A stretch of DNA of 64,000 nucleotides from Actinoplanes couchii. GTDB taxonomy: Bacteria > Actinomycetota > Actinomycetes > Mycobacteriales > Micromonosporaceae. The stretch is taken from NCBI RefSeq assembly GCF_016862075.1, contig NZ_BOMG01000039.1, positions 124,001 through 188,000 on the forward strand. The letters are read 5' to 3'. The notes under the pieces are model-generated. The model did not search any database. It saw only the letters and a list, made by a program, of their open reading frames with translations, and was not told the DNA's origin. How positions within the stretch are numbered: position 1 is the first letter of the stretch; each line of letters starts with the position of its first letter. The translations under genes and the position numbers were made by a program. Positions 40,381 through 47,637 of this stretch are shown one piece after another.

Positions 40381-40469
40381 TGACCACCGCATCCGGCCCG
40401 GCGGTCGCGGGGCGGTCCTGAGTGTCGCCTGGCCGGCGTGGTGGCCACGGGCATGTGGGCACTCGTACT
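40381..40469 (+). repeat. Recurrent 3' element, copy E
   Basis: Shares the GACCACCGCATCCGGCCCGG / CGGTCGC / GGGCGGTCC block with copies A-C, then diverges; the end facing the MFS gene stop reads CACTCGTACTAAAG instead of GGCGTACC. Orientation relative to that gene's 3' end is the same as in the other copies. Confidence 0.6.
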
Positions 40470-41643
40470 AAAGCTGGGGTTTGATCCATCTTTGCAGCAG
40501 GGTCGCGGACAGTAATCCCGCGCCACCTACCGTCAGTGCCGCCGCGGTCAGCGAGGCCGCCGCTGTCACCGCGCCGATCAGCAGCGGGCCGCTGCCCACG
40601 CCCACGTCCGAGCAGAGGCGCCAGGCGCCCAGGAACTCGGCTCGGCCGACCCGCGGGGACGCGTCGGCGCCCAGTGTCATCACCAGGCCGGCGCTCAGGC
40701 CGTTGCCGACGCCCATCAGCAGCGCCACCGCGGTCAGGGCGATCGGGCCGCCGGCCAGCGGCAGCAGCAGGTGGGCCAGACCCAGAAGAGCCATCGCCGG
40801 TACGGCGGCCGCGCGCCGTCCGTAGACGTCCATCAGTTTGCCCGCCGGATAGAACAGGAGCATGTCGATGCCGCCGGACAGGCCGTAGATCAGGCCGATC
40901 GTGGCGGGATCCAGGCCCAGCGACACGCCCCACAGCGGGAGGATCGTCTGGCGGGACGCGCGCAGCGCGCCCACCAGCAGAACCGCGATGCCCAGGGTGC
41001 GCAGGGTGCGCTGATGGGTGCGGATCACCGTCCACAGGCCGGGGCGTTCGGTGCCGGGTGGGATCGCGCGGTCGTGCGGCACCGGGGGCAGCAGGAACAG
41101 GATCAGTGTGGCCACCGCCACCCCGGCGACCGCCACCAGATAGGCGGCCCGCAAGCCGCCGAAGTGCATCGCGCCGGCGCCCAGGAACGGGCCGGTGAAC
41201 GTGCCGATCCGGTTGACGCCGCCGAGCGTGGACATGGCGCGGGCCCGCAACTCGGGGCGGACCGCCTCGGTCATGTAGGCGAGCCGGGCCAGCATCCACG
41301 CCGAACCGCACACCCCGAGCAGGGCCACGGCCGCGCCCATCAGCAGCACGTTCGGGGCCAGCATGCAGGCGAGCAGGGCGGGGACGGCCAGGACGGACGC
41401 CGCCATCATGGTGTTGCGCTCGCCGACCCGGGAGATCAACACCCCGGCCGGCAGCGAGCCGCTGATCTGGCCCAGGCCCAGCATGCCGGCCACCAGCGCG
41501 GCCGTCGCCGGGGAGGCCCCCAGGCCGGTCGCGGTCAGCACGATCACCGGGGCGACGGCGCCGAGACCGGTGGCCCAGACCGCGGCCGGCAGGAAGATGG
41601 TGAGGCCCAGCTGCCGGAGCGTCTGGTCAGCTGTCGAGGTCAC
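40468..41643 (-). CDS. MFS transporter
   Basis: 391 aa with about twelve hydrophobic helices; MFS loop patterns include RVGERNTMMAASVL after helix 2 and LMDVYGRRAAAVPAMALLG in the second half. Resembles drug/sugar effluxers of the DHA1 type. It diverges from the RNA ligase gene by ~95 bp. Substrate unknown. Confidence 0.9.
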   Translation of the reverse strand: MTSTADQTLRQLGLTIFLPAAVWATGLGAVAPVIVLTATGLGASPATAALVAGMLGLGQISGSLPAGVLISRVGERNTMMAASVLAVPALLACMLAPNVLLMGAAVALLGVCGSAWMLARLAYMTEAVRPELRARAMSTLGGVNRIGTFTGPFLGAGAMHFGGLRAAYLVAVAGVAVATLILFLLPPVPHDRAIPPGTERPGLWTVIRTHQRTLRTLGIAVLLVGALRASRQTILPLWGVSLGLDPATIGLIYGLSGGIDMLLFYPAGKLMDVYGRRAAAVPAMALLGLAHLLLPLAGGPIALTAVALLMGVGNGLSAGLVMTLGADASPRVGRAEFLGAWRLCSDVGVGSGPLLIGAVTAAASLTAAALTVGGAGLLSATLLQRWIKPQL

Positions 41644-41738
41644 CCCTGGAAACTATCTTCCGTCGAGCTGCCCGTCGTGGCCGGGCAGTGCGAAGGTGGT
41701 CCTGCTGTAGAGGTAATCCGTTTTGTGTCGCTGCGAAG

Positions 41739-42281
41739 ATGACGTTCATGGAGAAGATCCCGACGCTGTTCCAGCGCGATCCCGACGACCGCAAGCGTGT
41801 GCTGCCCGAGGCCAACCCGGTATGCCAGTGGGTGCTCGACGGCGAAGGGATCGCCACCCGCAAATACGACGGGACGTGTGTGCTCCTCGACGACGACGGC
41901 GTGTGGTGGGCGCGGCGTGAGGTCCGCCCCGGCCGGACGCGACCGCCCGGCTACCGCCCGGTGACGACCGACGACAACACCGGCAAGACCATGGGCTGGG
42001 AGCCGATCGCGCAGTCGTCCTACGCCGCCTGCCACGTCGCCGCGGCCGTCGGCTCGTTCCCGCCGGGCACCTACGAGCTGATCGGGGAGAAGATCAACGG
42101 CAATCCCGAGGGTGTACGGGGTCATCAGCTGGTTCGCCATGCCGACGCCGACCGTCTCGACGTGCCCCGCGATCTCGACGGGCTCCGCACCTGGCTGCTG
42201 GCCCACCCGCACTTCGAGGGCATCGTCTGGCATCACCCCGACGGCCGGCGGGCCAAAATCAAGTACCGTGACTTCGCGTGA
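41739..42281 (+). CDS. RLIG1/DUF5565-like 5'-3' RNA ligase
   Basis: 180 aa; start ATG 41739 or 41748. It carries the nucleotidyltransferase motifs of covalent ligases in order: motif I TRKYDGT (the Lys to be adenylylated), motif IIIa-like YELIGEKINGNPEGV, motif IV EGIVW and motif V AKIKYRDF. The arrangement and short length fit the family of human RLIG1 (C12orf29; DUF5565), which joins RNA ends using ATP. A bacterial role in tRNA or rRNA repair is inferred. The next gene overlaps its stop codon by 4 bp. Confidence 0.85.
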   Translation: MTFMEKIPTLFQRDPDDRKRVLPEANPVCQWVLDGEGIATRKYDGTCVLLDDDGVWWARREVRPGRTRPPGYRPVTTDDNTGKTMGWEPIAQSSYAACHVAAAVGSFPPGTYELIGEKINGNPEGVRGHQLVRHADADRLDVPRDLDGLRTWLLAHPHFEGIVWHHPDGRRAKIKYRDFA

Positions 42282-42640
42282 CCCCTGACTCCCCCGCCGC
42301 TACCAACCGTTACGGCACCCCCGGGCAGATGGCCGGCGCGGTCCTGGCCCTCGCCGGCCTGCTCCTGCTGGCCGGCGTGACCGCGCTGTCCGCCGTCGGC
42401 TTCACCCTGTCCGCCACCCTGTGCTCCTCGGTGGACACCGGCCTGATCTGCACCGGCACCGGCCAGGACCTGGCCCGCTGGATCCCGACCGGCGCCGCCA
42501 TCCTGGCCGCCGTCCTGGGCATGACCGGCACGGTCCTGGGCCGCCCGCTCCGCTCCTACCTGCTGGCCGCCGGCTACGTCCTGACCATCGTCGGCTTCCT
42601 GACCGGCCTGCTGATCGCCATGACCGGCCCGGCCTCCTGA
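42278..42640 (+). CDS. Small integral membrane protein
   Basis: 120 aa, not recognised. Three hydrophobic helices (MAGAVLALAGLLLLAGVTAL; WIPTGAAILAAVLGMTGTVL; LLAAGYVLTIVGFLTGLLIA) with a Cys pair in the first outer loop (LCSSVDTGLICTG). GTG 42278 overlaps the RNA ligase stop (GTGA), so the two are coupled; functional link unknown. Confidence 0.75.
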   Translation: MTPDSPAATNRYGTPGQMAGAVLALAGLLLLAGVTALSAVGFTLSATLCSSVDTGLICTGTGQDLARWIPTGAAILAAVLGMTGTVLGRPLRSYLLAAGYVLTIVGFLTGLLIAMTGPAS

Positions 42641-42711
42641 CGGGTACCTGTTCAGCGGTTTTACCGCAAAGCCGCTTTGCAGCAGGATCACGGACGGGGC
42701 ATACTCGGCTC

Positions 42712-43092
42712 ATGGAGGAACCCGACAGCGCTGGAACCAAGCGACCGCCACGAGCCGCCCGTAAGAAGAGCGTCACCGCCGGCAAGACGGAGAAGACGAC
42801 CGCGTACCACGGATTCGTCTCCGTCCAATCACGCGGCACGGTCGCACTCCCCCCGGTGATCCGCAAACGCTACGGCCTTGATCTGCCGGGATCCCAGGTG
42901 GAGATAACCGAACGCAGCGACGGAGTCCTGGAGCTCCGGCCCGCCATCGCCGTACCGGCCAGCCAAGCCTGGTTCTGGGAGGAGAGCTGGCAGGAGGGCG
43001 AACGACGTGCGGACGCTGACATCGCCGCCGGACGAACTACCACCTACGACAACGTCGACGACTTCATGGACAGCTTGGACATTGACGAGTGA
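42712..43092 (+). CDS. AbrB/SpoVT-type antitoxin-like protein
   Basis: 126 aa. After a Lys/Arg-rich start, residues 33-75 form a swapped-hairpin AbrB domain (FVSVQSRGTVALPPVIRKRY, GLDLPGSQVEITE). The C-terminal part (FWEESWQEGERRADADIAAG, FMDSLDIDE) is acidic, as in antitoxins that wrap around a toxin. Its stop overlaps the GTG of the downstream RelE-like gene by 4 bp. Confidence 0.85.
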   Translation: MEEPDSAGTKRPPRAARKKSVTAGKTEKTTAYHGFVSVQSRGTVALPPVIRKRYGLDLPGSQVEITERSDGVLELRPAIAVPASQAWFWEESWQEGERRADADIAAGRTTTYDNVDDFMDSLDIDE

Positions 43093-43397
43093 AGTTCGTG
43101 AAGACCGATGAGTTCGCCGCCGACTGGAAGTCTTTACCCGCCGACCACCGGCGAATCTTCCGGTCCTCGATGCGAGCGTTCAACGCCGCATGTGAGGCCT
43201 ACATCGCCGATCCCGGACACCCGTGGCCCGCGGCCCTACGCGTGAAACCGATGGTCAATACCAAGGGAATCTGGGAGATGACCTGGTCGCTCTCCGGCCC
43301 GGACGGGCGTGCGACGTTCGAGTTCACCCGGGTCGACGGTGGGACCGCGGTCCGATGGCGGCGGATCGGGCGGCACGGGATCTACCAGAAGCCCTGA
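43089..43397 (+). CDS. RelE/ParE-superfamily toxin-like protein
   Basis: 102 aa. The pattern EFAADWKSLPADHRRIF, a central beta-sheet (IWEMTWSLSGPDGRATFEFT) and the C-terminal RWRRIGRHGIYQKP fit the RelE/ParE fold; the terminal Arg/His/Tyr residues are where RelE-type nucleases keep catalytic groups. GTG 43089 overlaps the antitoxin stop. AbrB-type antitoxins more often pair with MazF or VapC, so this combination is less usual. Overlaps the convergent DinB gene by 16 bp. Confidence 0.8.
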   Translation: MKFVKTDEFAADWKSLPADHRRIFRSSMRAFNAACEAYIADPGHPWPAALRVKPMVNTKGIWEMTWSLSGPDGRATFEFTRVDGGTAVRWRRIGRHGIYQKP

Positions 43398-43885
43398 TCA
43401 GGGTTGGTCAGGATCTGTTCGCGGAGGATGTCGGCGTGGCCGCAGTGCTGGGCCAGCTCTCGCAGGACGTGCAGGTAGATCCAGGCCAGTGGTAGCGGGC
43501 CGCGGCGGTTGCCGGTCAGGACGTCGTCCAGGGCCAGGTCGGCAGTGGCCTTGCGGGACGCCTCGCACGCCTCGGTGAACGCCGTCCGGACACTGTCGAC
43601 GGTGTCGGCATCGGTCAGGTCGAAGGACTCGTCGGGGGTCGCCGGGATGCCGATCTCGGTGCGCGGGCGGCCGGTGACCGCCTCGTCGAACCACACCTTC
43701 TCCACGAACGTGACGTGTTTGACCAGGCCCAGCAGGGTGGTCTTGGACGGCACGAGACGGCGGCGGGCCTGCTCCTCGGTCAGCCCGTCGAGACAGTCGC
43801 GCAGGGCGGCCCGGTGCTGGTCGAGGAACACCTCCCACTGCGCCCGCAACGGTTCCCGGATCACGTCGTCGACACTGACCGTCAT
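43382..43885 (-). CDS. DinB family protein (DUF664)
   Basis: 167 aa four-helix bundle with metal-ligand His residues: HV in LVKHVTFVEKVWF and HCGH in LRELAQHCGHADILREQI, as in DUF664/DinB-type thiol-dependent S-transferases (mycothiol or bacillithiol branch). ATG 43885 is chosen (MTVSVDDVIREP); the frame is open 8 codons further without a better ribosome site. Likely detoxification; substrate unknown. Confidence 0.88.
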   Translation of the reverse strand: MTVSVDDVIREPLRAQWEVFLDQHRAALRDCLDGLTEEQARRRLVPSKTTLLGLVKHVTFVEKVWFDEAVTGRPRTEIGIPATPDESFDLTDADTVDSVRTAFTEACEASRKATADLALDDVLTGNRRGPLPLAWIYLHVLRELAQHCGHADILREQILTNPDQGFW

Positions 43886-43978
43886 GTGTCCCAGAGTACC
43901 CGGGCACACCGGGTCAACAACTGTTTACATCACTGGAACATGGCGGTTAAGCTGGCACAACAGATCGGGAGGACGCCG

Positions 43979-44551
43979 GTGACCACACTTCAGACGCCGC
44001 GGCGGCGGGATGCCGTCAAGACCCGGCGGATGCTTCTGGACGCGGCGGTCCACCGGTTCACCCAGCACGGCTACGCGGCGACCACCGTGCGGGACATCGC
44101 CGACGACGCGGGGGTCAACGTCGCCCTGATCAGCCGCTACTTCCGGTCCAAGGAGGGGCTGTTCGAGGCGTGCCTGTCGCACAGTGTCGAGGAGCTGGAA
44201 CGGACCGCCGCCGACGTCCCGCCGGACCGGACCGCCGAGGAGATCGCGCGGCAGATGGCCGGGCCGTGCGCGCGCGGCGTGCCGCACAATCTGGTGCTGC
44301 TGCTCCGCAAATCCGGTGACGAGGCCGCCGACCGGATCCGGCTGGATCTGCTGCGGTCCTACAGCGAGCGGCTGGCCGCGGCGACCGGCCACCAGGAGCT
44401 GCTGCGTGCCCAGGTGATGATCGCGGCGGCCGCGGGGATCGCCCTGCTGCACGCCAAGACCGACATGACCCCGCTGGCCACGGCGACCGAAACGGATCTG
44501 TTCGGCCCCCTGTGCGACATGATCGAGTCGCTACTGATCAAAACCGATTGA
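43979..44551 (+). CDS. TetR-family regulator
   Basis: 190 aa. Helix-turn-helix at GYAATTVRDIADDAGVNVAL and ISRYFRSKEGLFEACL; the C-terminal part matches the TetR_C_17-like class (LLLRKSGDEAADRIRLDLLR). GTG 43979 has GGGAGG 6 nt upstream and lies after a candidate promoter (TTTACA 43924, GTTAAG about 43945), which rules against ATG 43939. No obvious target gene adjoins. Confidence 0.9.
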   Translation: MTTLQTPRRRDAVKTRRMLLDAAVHRFTQHGYAATTVRDIADDAGVNVALISRYFRSKEGLFEACLSHSVEELERTAADVPPDRTAEEIARQMAGPCARGVPHNLVLLLRKSGDEAADRIRLDLLRSYSERLAAATGHQELLRAQVMIAAAAGIALLHAKTDMTPLATATETDLFGPLCDMIESLLIKTD

Positions 44552-44642
44552 CGTGTACGGGTTCGCGCGGGCGTCGGTGGTGGTCGTCAGACTGTCAAGG
44601 CAGTGACACTGCGCTGTCGTACCGGGATGCCATCCTTGGGGT

Positions 44643-45020
44643 GTGCGTTTGATCCTCAATGTGCTCTGGTTCATCTTCGGCAGCGGCTTCGTCCTGGCCA
44701 TCGGCTACGGCTTCGCCGCCCTGATCTGTTTCCTGCTGGTCGTCACGATCCCGTTCGGGGTGGCGTCGGCGCGGCTGGCCCTCTACTCGTTGTGGCCGTT
44801 CGGCCGGACCGTGGTGCCGAAACCGGGTGTCGGCATCGGCTCGGGTGCGGCGAACATCCTGTGGGTGGTGCTGTTCGGCTGGTGGCTGGCGCTGACCCAC
44901 ATCGTCGCCGGTGTCGCCCAGTGCGTGACGATCATCGGCATCCCGTTCGGGATCGCCAACTTCAAGCTCGTCCCGGTGGCGTTCTGGCCGCTGGGCCGGG
45001 AGATCCAGGATCTGCCCTGA
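44643..45020 (+). CDS. YccF domain-containing membrane protein
   Basis: 125 aa with two copies of the YccF repeat: TIPFGVASARLALYSLWPFG in the first and GIPFGIANFKLVPVAFWPLG in the second, each preceded by a hydrophobic helix. GTG 44643. Function unknown; a common inner-membrane family. Confidence 0.92.
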   Translation: MRLILNVLWFIFGSGFVLAIGYGFAALICFLLVVTIPFGVASARLALYSLWPFGRTVVPKPGVGIGSGAANILWVVLFGWWLALTHIVAGVAQCVTIIGIPFGIANFKLVPVAFWPLGREIQDLP

Positions 45021-45033
45021 CGTCGCCGAGGGG

Positions 45034-45687
45034 TCACCGCCGGTCCGGCCGGGCCAGTCCGGTGTCGTAGGCGACGATCGTCGCCTGCACCCGGTCCCGC
45101 GCCCCGATCTTGCCGAGCAGGGCGTTGACGTGCGCTTTCACCGTGCCGACGCCGATGCCGAGGCTCGCGCCGATCTCGGCGTTGGACAGGCCGCGGGCGA
45201 TGGCGGCGAGCACGTCGCGTTCCCGCGGGGTGAGGGCCGCGAGCCGCGCGTCCGGCTCCGCGGGCGCGGTGAACGTCCCGGTGGCGAAGGCGTCGATCAG
45301 CCGCCGGGTCACCGTCGGGCCGAGCATCGCGTCGCCGGCCGCGATGGTGCGCACGGCGGCGACCAGGTCCGCCGGCTGGGCGTCCTTGAGCAGGAACCCG
45401 GAGGCTCCGGCCCGCAGCGCCTGGAAGACGTAGGCGTCCTGGTGGAACGTGGTGAGCACGAGCACCCGCGGCGGGTCGGGCATCGCGGTGAGCCGGGCGG
45501 TGGCGGTCAGCCCGTCGACGCCGGGCATCCGCACGTCCATCAGGATCACGTCCGGCCGCAGCTGTTCGGCCATGGTGACGGCGGCCGCCCCGTCGCCGGC
45601 CTCGCCGACCACCTCGATGCCGGGCTGGGAGCCGACGATGGCGGCCAGCCCGGCCCGGACCATCACCTGGTCGTCGACGACCATCAC
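45034..45687 (-). CDS. NarL-family response regulator
   Basis: 217 aa from GTG 45687. Receiver (VVDDQ, phospho-Asp in VILMDVRMPGVDG, Lys in LLKDAQ) and LuxR helix-turn-helix (LTPRERDVLAAIARGLSNAE, VGTVKAHVNALLGKIGARDR). GTG 45687 overlaps the kinase stop. A full AGGAGG lies too far upstream for this GTG but 7 nt before an in-frame ATC (45699), exactly where family members normally begin (M-S-I-R-V); ATC initiation or a mutated ATG is possible. Confidence 0.92.
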   Translation of the reverse strand: MMVVDDQVMVRAGLAAIVGSQPGIEVVGEAGDGAAAVTMAEQLRPDVILMDVRMPGVDGLTATARLTAMPDPPRVLVLTTFHQDAYVFQALRAGASGFLLKDAQPADLVAAVRTIAAGDAMLGPTVTRRLIDAFATGTFTAPAEPDARLAALTPRERDVLAAIARGLSNAEIGASLGIGVGTVKAHVNALLGKIGARDRVQATIVAYDTGLARPDRR

Positions 45688-47615
45688 TCGGATGCTGATG
45701 GGGACACCTCCTTGTCCAGCAGTGATCGCATGGCGGTCAGGGCCGCACGGGCCGAGGCGAGGACGCCGCTGATGTCGCCGCGAACGGCTGCGGCGGGCAC
45801 GTCGGCGGCGTGCCGCAGCACGTCCCGGTGCAGTCCGGCGGCGATCCGGTGGCGTTCGGCCATCGCCCGGTGGGTGGCCTGGATCAGCGCCGTCGCGACA
45901 CCGCCCTCCTCCAGCGCGTGCCGGCGGTCGCGGCGACGGCGGGCGGCGCTCCCGAAGAGCCAGAAGATCAGCGCGGGCACGGCCATCAGCAGACCGAGCA
46001 GCCCGATGAACATCACCGTGGTGACGGACGCCAGCACCAGCCGGTCCTGTGCGGTCTCGCCGTCGTTCGGAAGCCCCGCGGCGAGCAGCAGCGACATGCT
46101 CAACCCCCAGGACAGGGCCACGGCCGGGATGGTCAGCGGGGTCGCCGAGGGGACGGCGCCCCGGGCGGCGACGGTGTAGACCATCACCAGTTCGGCGGCG
46201 CAGCCGAAGACGAACACGTAGCCGAGACCGGCCGGGACCGCGCCGGCGTGCACCAGCAGCGGGAAGAGCAGGCCGGTCACCGCGGTCACCGCGAACACAC
46301 CCCACGGCTCCTGGCGGCGCAGCAGCAGCGGCAGCGCGTGCGCCACCTGGGCGATCACCACCGGCACGGCGATCGCCACGGTCATGCCGTCCTCCAGACC
46401 GGCGGCCAGGCCGAGCATCTGCACCAGGATCGCGGTCACCACCAGGGCGGCGTCGATCACCGCGGGGCTTCCGCGGTACGCCCGGAGTTCGGTACCGCCG
46501 TCGCCGGCGAACACGGCCCGGACCCGCCATCCGCCGCCGTCGCGTGGCCCGGCCTCGCAGGTGCCGCCGGCCGTCTCGGCCCGCTCCCGCATCCCGGTGA
46601 GGCCACGGCCGCCGCCGAGCCCGGCGGTGCTGGTGACGGTGCCGCCGCCGTCGTCCTCGACCAGGAGCGCGGTGCCGTCCCAGCGGACCAGCACCTCGCC
46701 GCCGGGCGCGTACCGCAGCGTGTTGGTCAGGGCTTCCCGGGCGATGCCGTAGACCGCCTCGGCCAGCTCCGGACCGGGTTCGCCGGACGGCAGGTCGAGG
46801 GTGATCCGCTGGCCGAGCGCCCGGAAGCCCTCCGCCAGGTCACCGAGTTCTGGCTGGTCACCGGAGGTGGCGGTGGCGGGCATCACGGCGACCAGCCGGT
46901 GCAGGGCGTCCAGGGTCTCCCGGCCGGTGCGGGCGGCGAAGTCGAGGGCCTCGGACTTCAGGTCGGGGCGCTGGTCACCGAGCATCTCGGCGGCCGACGA
47001 GTTGACCACGATCGAGGTCAGGTGGTGGGCGGTGACGTCGTGCAGCTCACGAGCGAGGCGGCGGCGTTCGGCGTCGGTGGCCTCCCGCTCGGTGCGCTGG
47101 GCGGCGGCGAGACGGCGGGCGGCGTCGGCACGGGCGGCGTTCCACCGGCCCCGGCGCCGGCCGAGGACGGCGACCATCCCGCAGAACACCGCGGTCAGCA
47201 GGCCTGTCACGGCCAGGTCGGCGCCGACACCCTCCTGGTAGGCGCTGACCGACGTCTCCCAGACGATCACCACGCCCAGGGCGGCCGCGGTCTGCCGGCC
47301 GGTTCCCCGGACCGCGATGCTGAACGGCGCGATCAGGTCGGCGACCCAGATGAACAGCACCGCGTCGTACTCGGCGATCCACTGCTGTCCGGCGGGCATC
47401 GCCGGCAGGGCGAGCAGGCCGCCGGCCAGCACCACGGCGAGCGCCGGCACCGGCCGGTCCCGGCGCAGCAGCAGCCCGGCGCCCATGATCAGGGTGGCGG
47501 TGACGACACCGGTCACGGCCAGGGCCGGGACCGGGTCGCCACGCATCAGGTGCAGGCCCGGCCAGTACAGGAGCTGGCCCGCGACGAGCAGCACGGGAAG
47601 CATCCACCTGGCCAT
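45684..47615 (-). CDS. Double-length DesK-type sensor kinase
   Basis: 643 aa, about 250 more than usual. Residues 1-150 hold membrane helices; then a complete kinase core: H-box RRRLARELHDVTAHHLTSIV, N-box YGIAREALTNTLRYAPGG, G-box GGGRGLTGMRERAETAGG. After this comes a second membrane block of about five helices (~395-570) and a second, degenerate H-box-like helix (RHRIAAGLHRDVLRHAADVP) with no ATPase domain. It looks like a kinase fused to the sensor-plus-dimerisation half of a second one. ATG 47615; stop overlaps the response regulator start. Confidence 0.9.
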   Translation of the reverse strand: MARWMLPVLLVAGQLLYWPGLHLMRGDPVPALAVTGVVTATLIMGAGLLLRRDRPVPALAVVLAGGLLALPAMPAGQQWIAEYDAVLFIWVADLIAPFSIAVRGTGRQTAAALGVVIVWETSVSAYQEGVGADLAVTGLLTAVFCGMVAVLGRRRGRWNAARADAARRLAAAQRTEREATDAERRRLARELHDVTAHHLTSIVVNSSAAEMLGDQRPDLKSEALDFAARTGRETLDALHRLVAVMPATATSGDQPELGDLAEGFRALGQRITLDLPSGEPGPELAEAVYGIAREALTNTLRYAPGGEVLVRWDGTALLVEDDGGGTVTSTAGLGGGRGLTGMRERAETAGGTCEAGPRDGGGWRVRAVFAGDGGTELRAYRGSPAVIDAALVVTAILVQMLGLAAGLEDGMTVAIAVPVVIAQVAHALPLLLRRQEPWGVFAVTAVTGLLFPLLVHAGAVPAGLGYVFVFGCAAELVMVYTVAARGAVPSATPLTIPAVALSWGLSMSLLLAAGLPNDGETAQDRLVLASVTTVMFIGLLGLLMAVPALIFWLFGSAARRRRDRRHALEEGGVATALIQATHRAMAERHRIAAGLHRDVLRHAADVPAAAVRGDISGVLASARAALTAMRSLLDKEVSPSASE

Positions 47616-47637
47616 GGAGCCAGACTCTATCGAGGTT

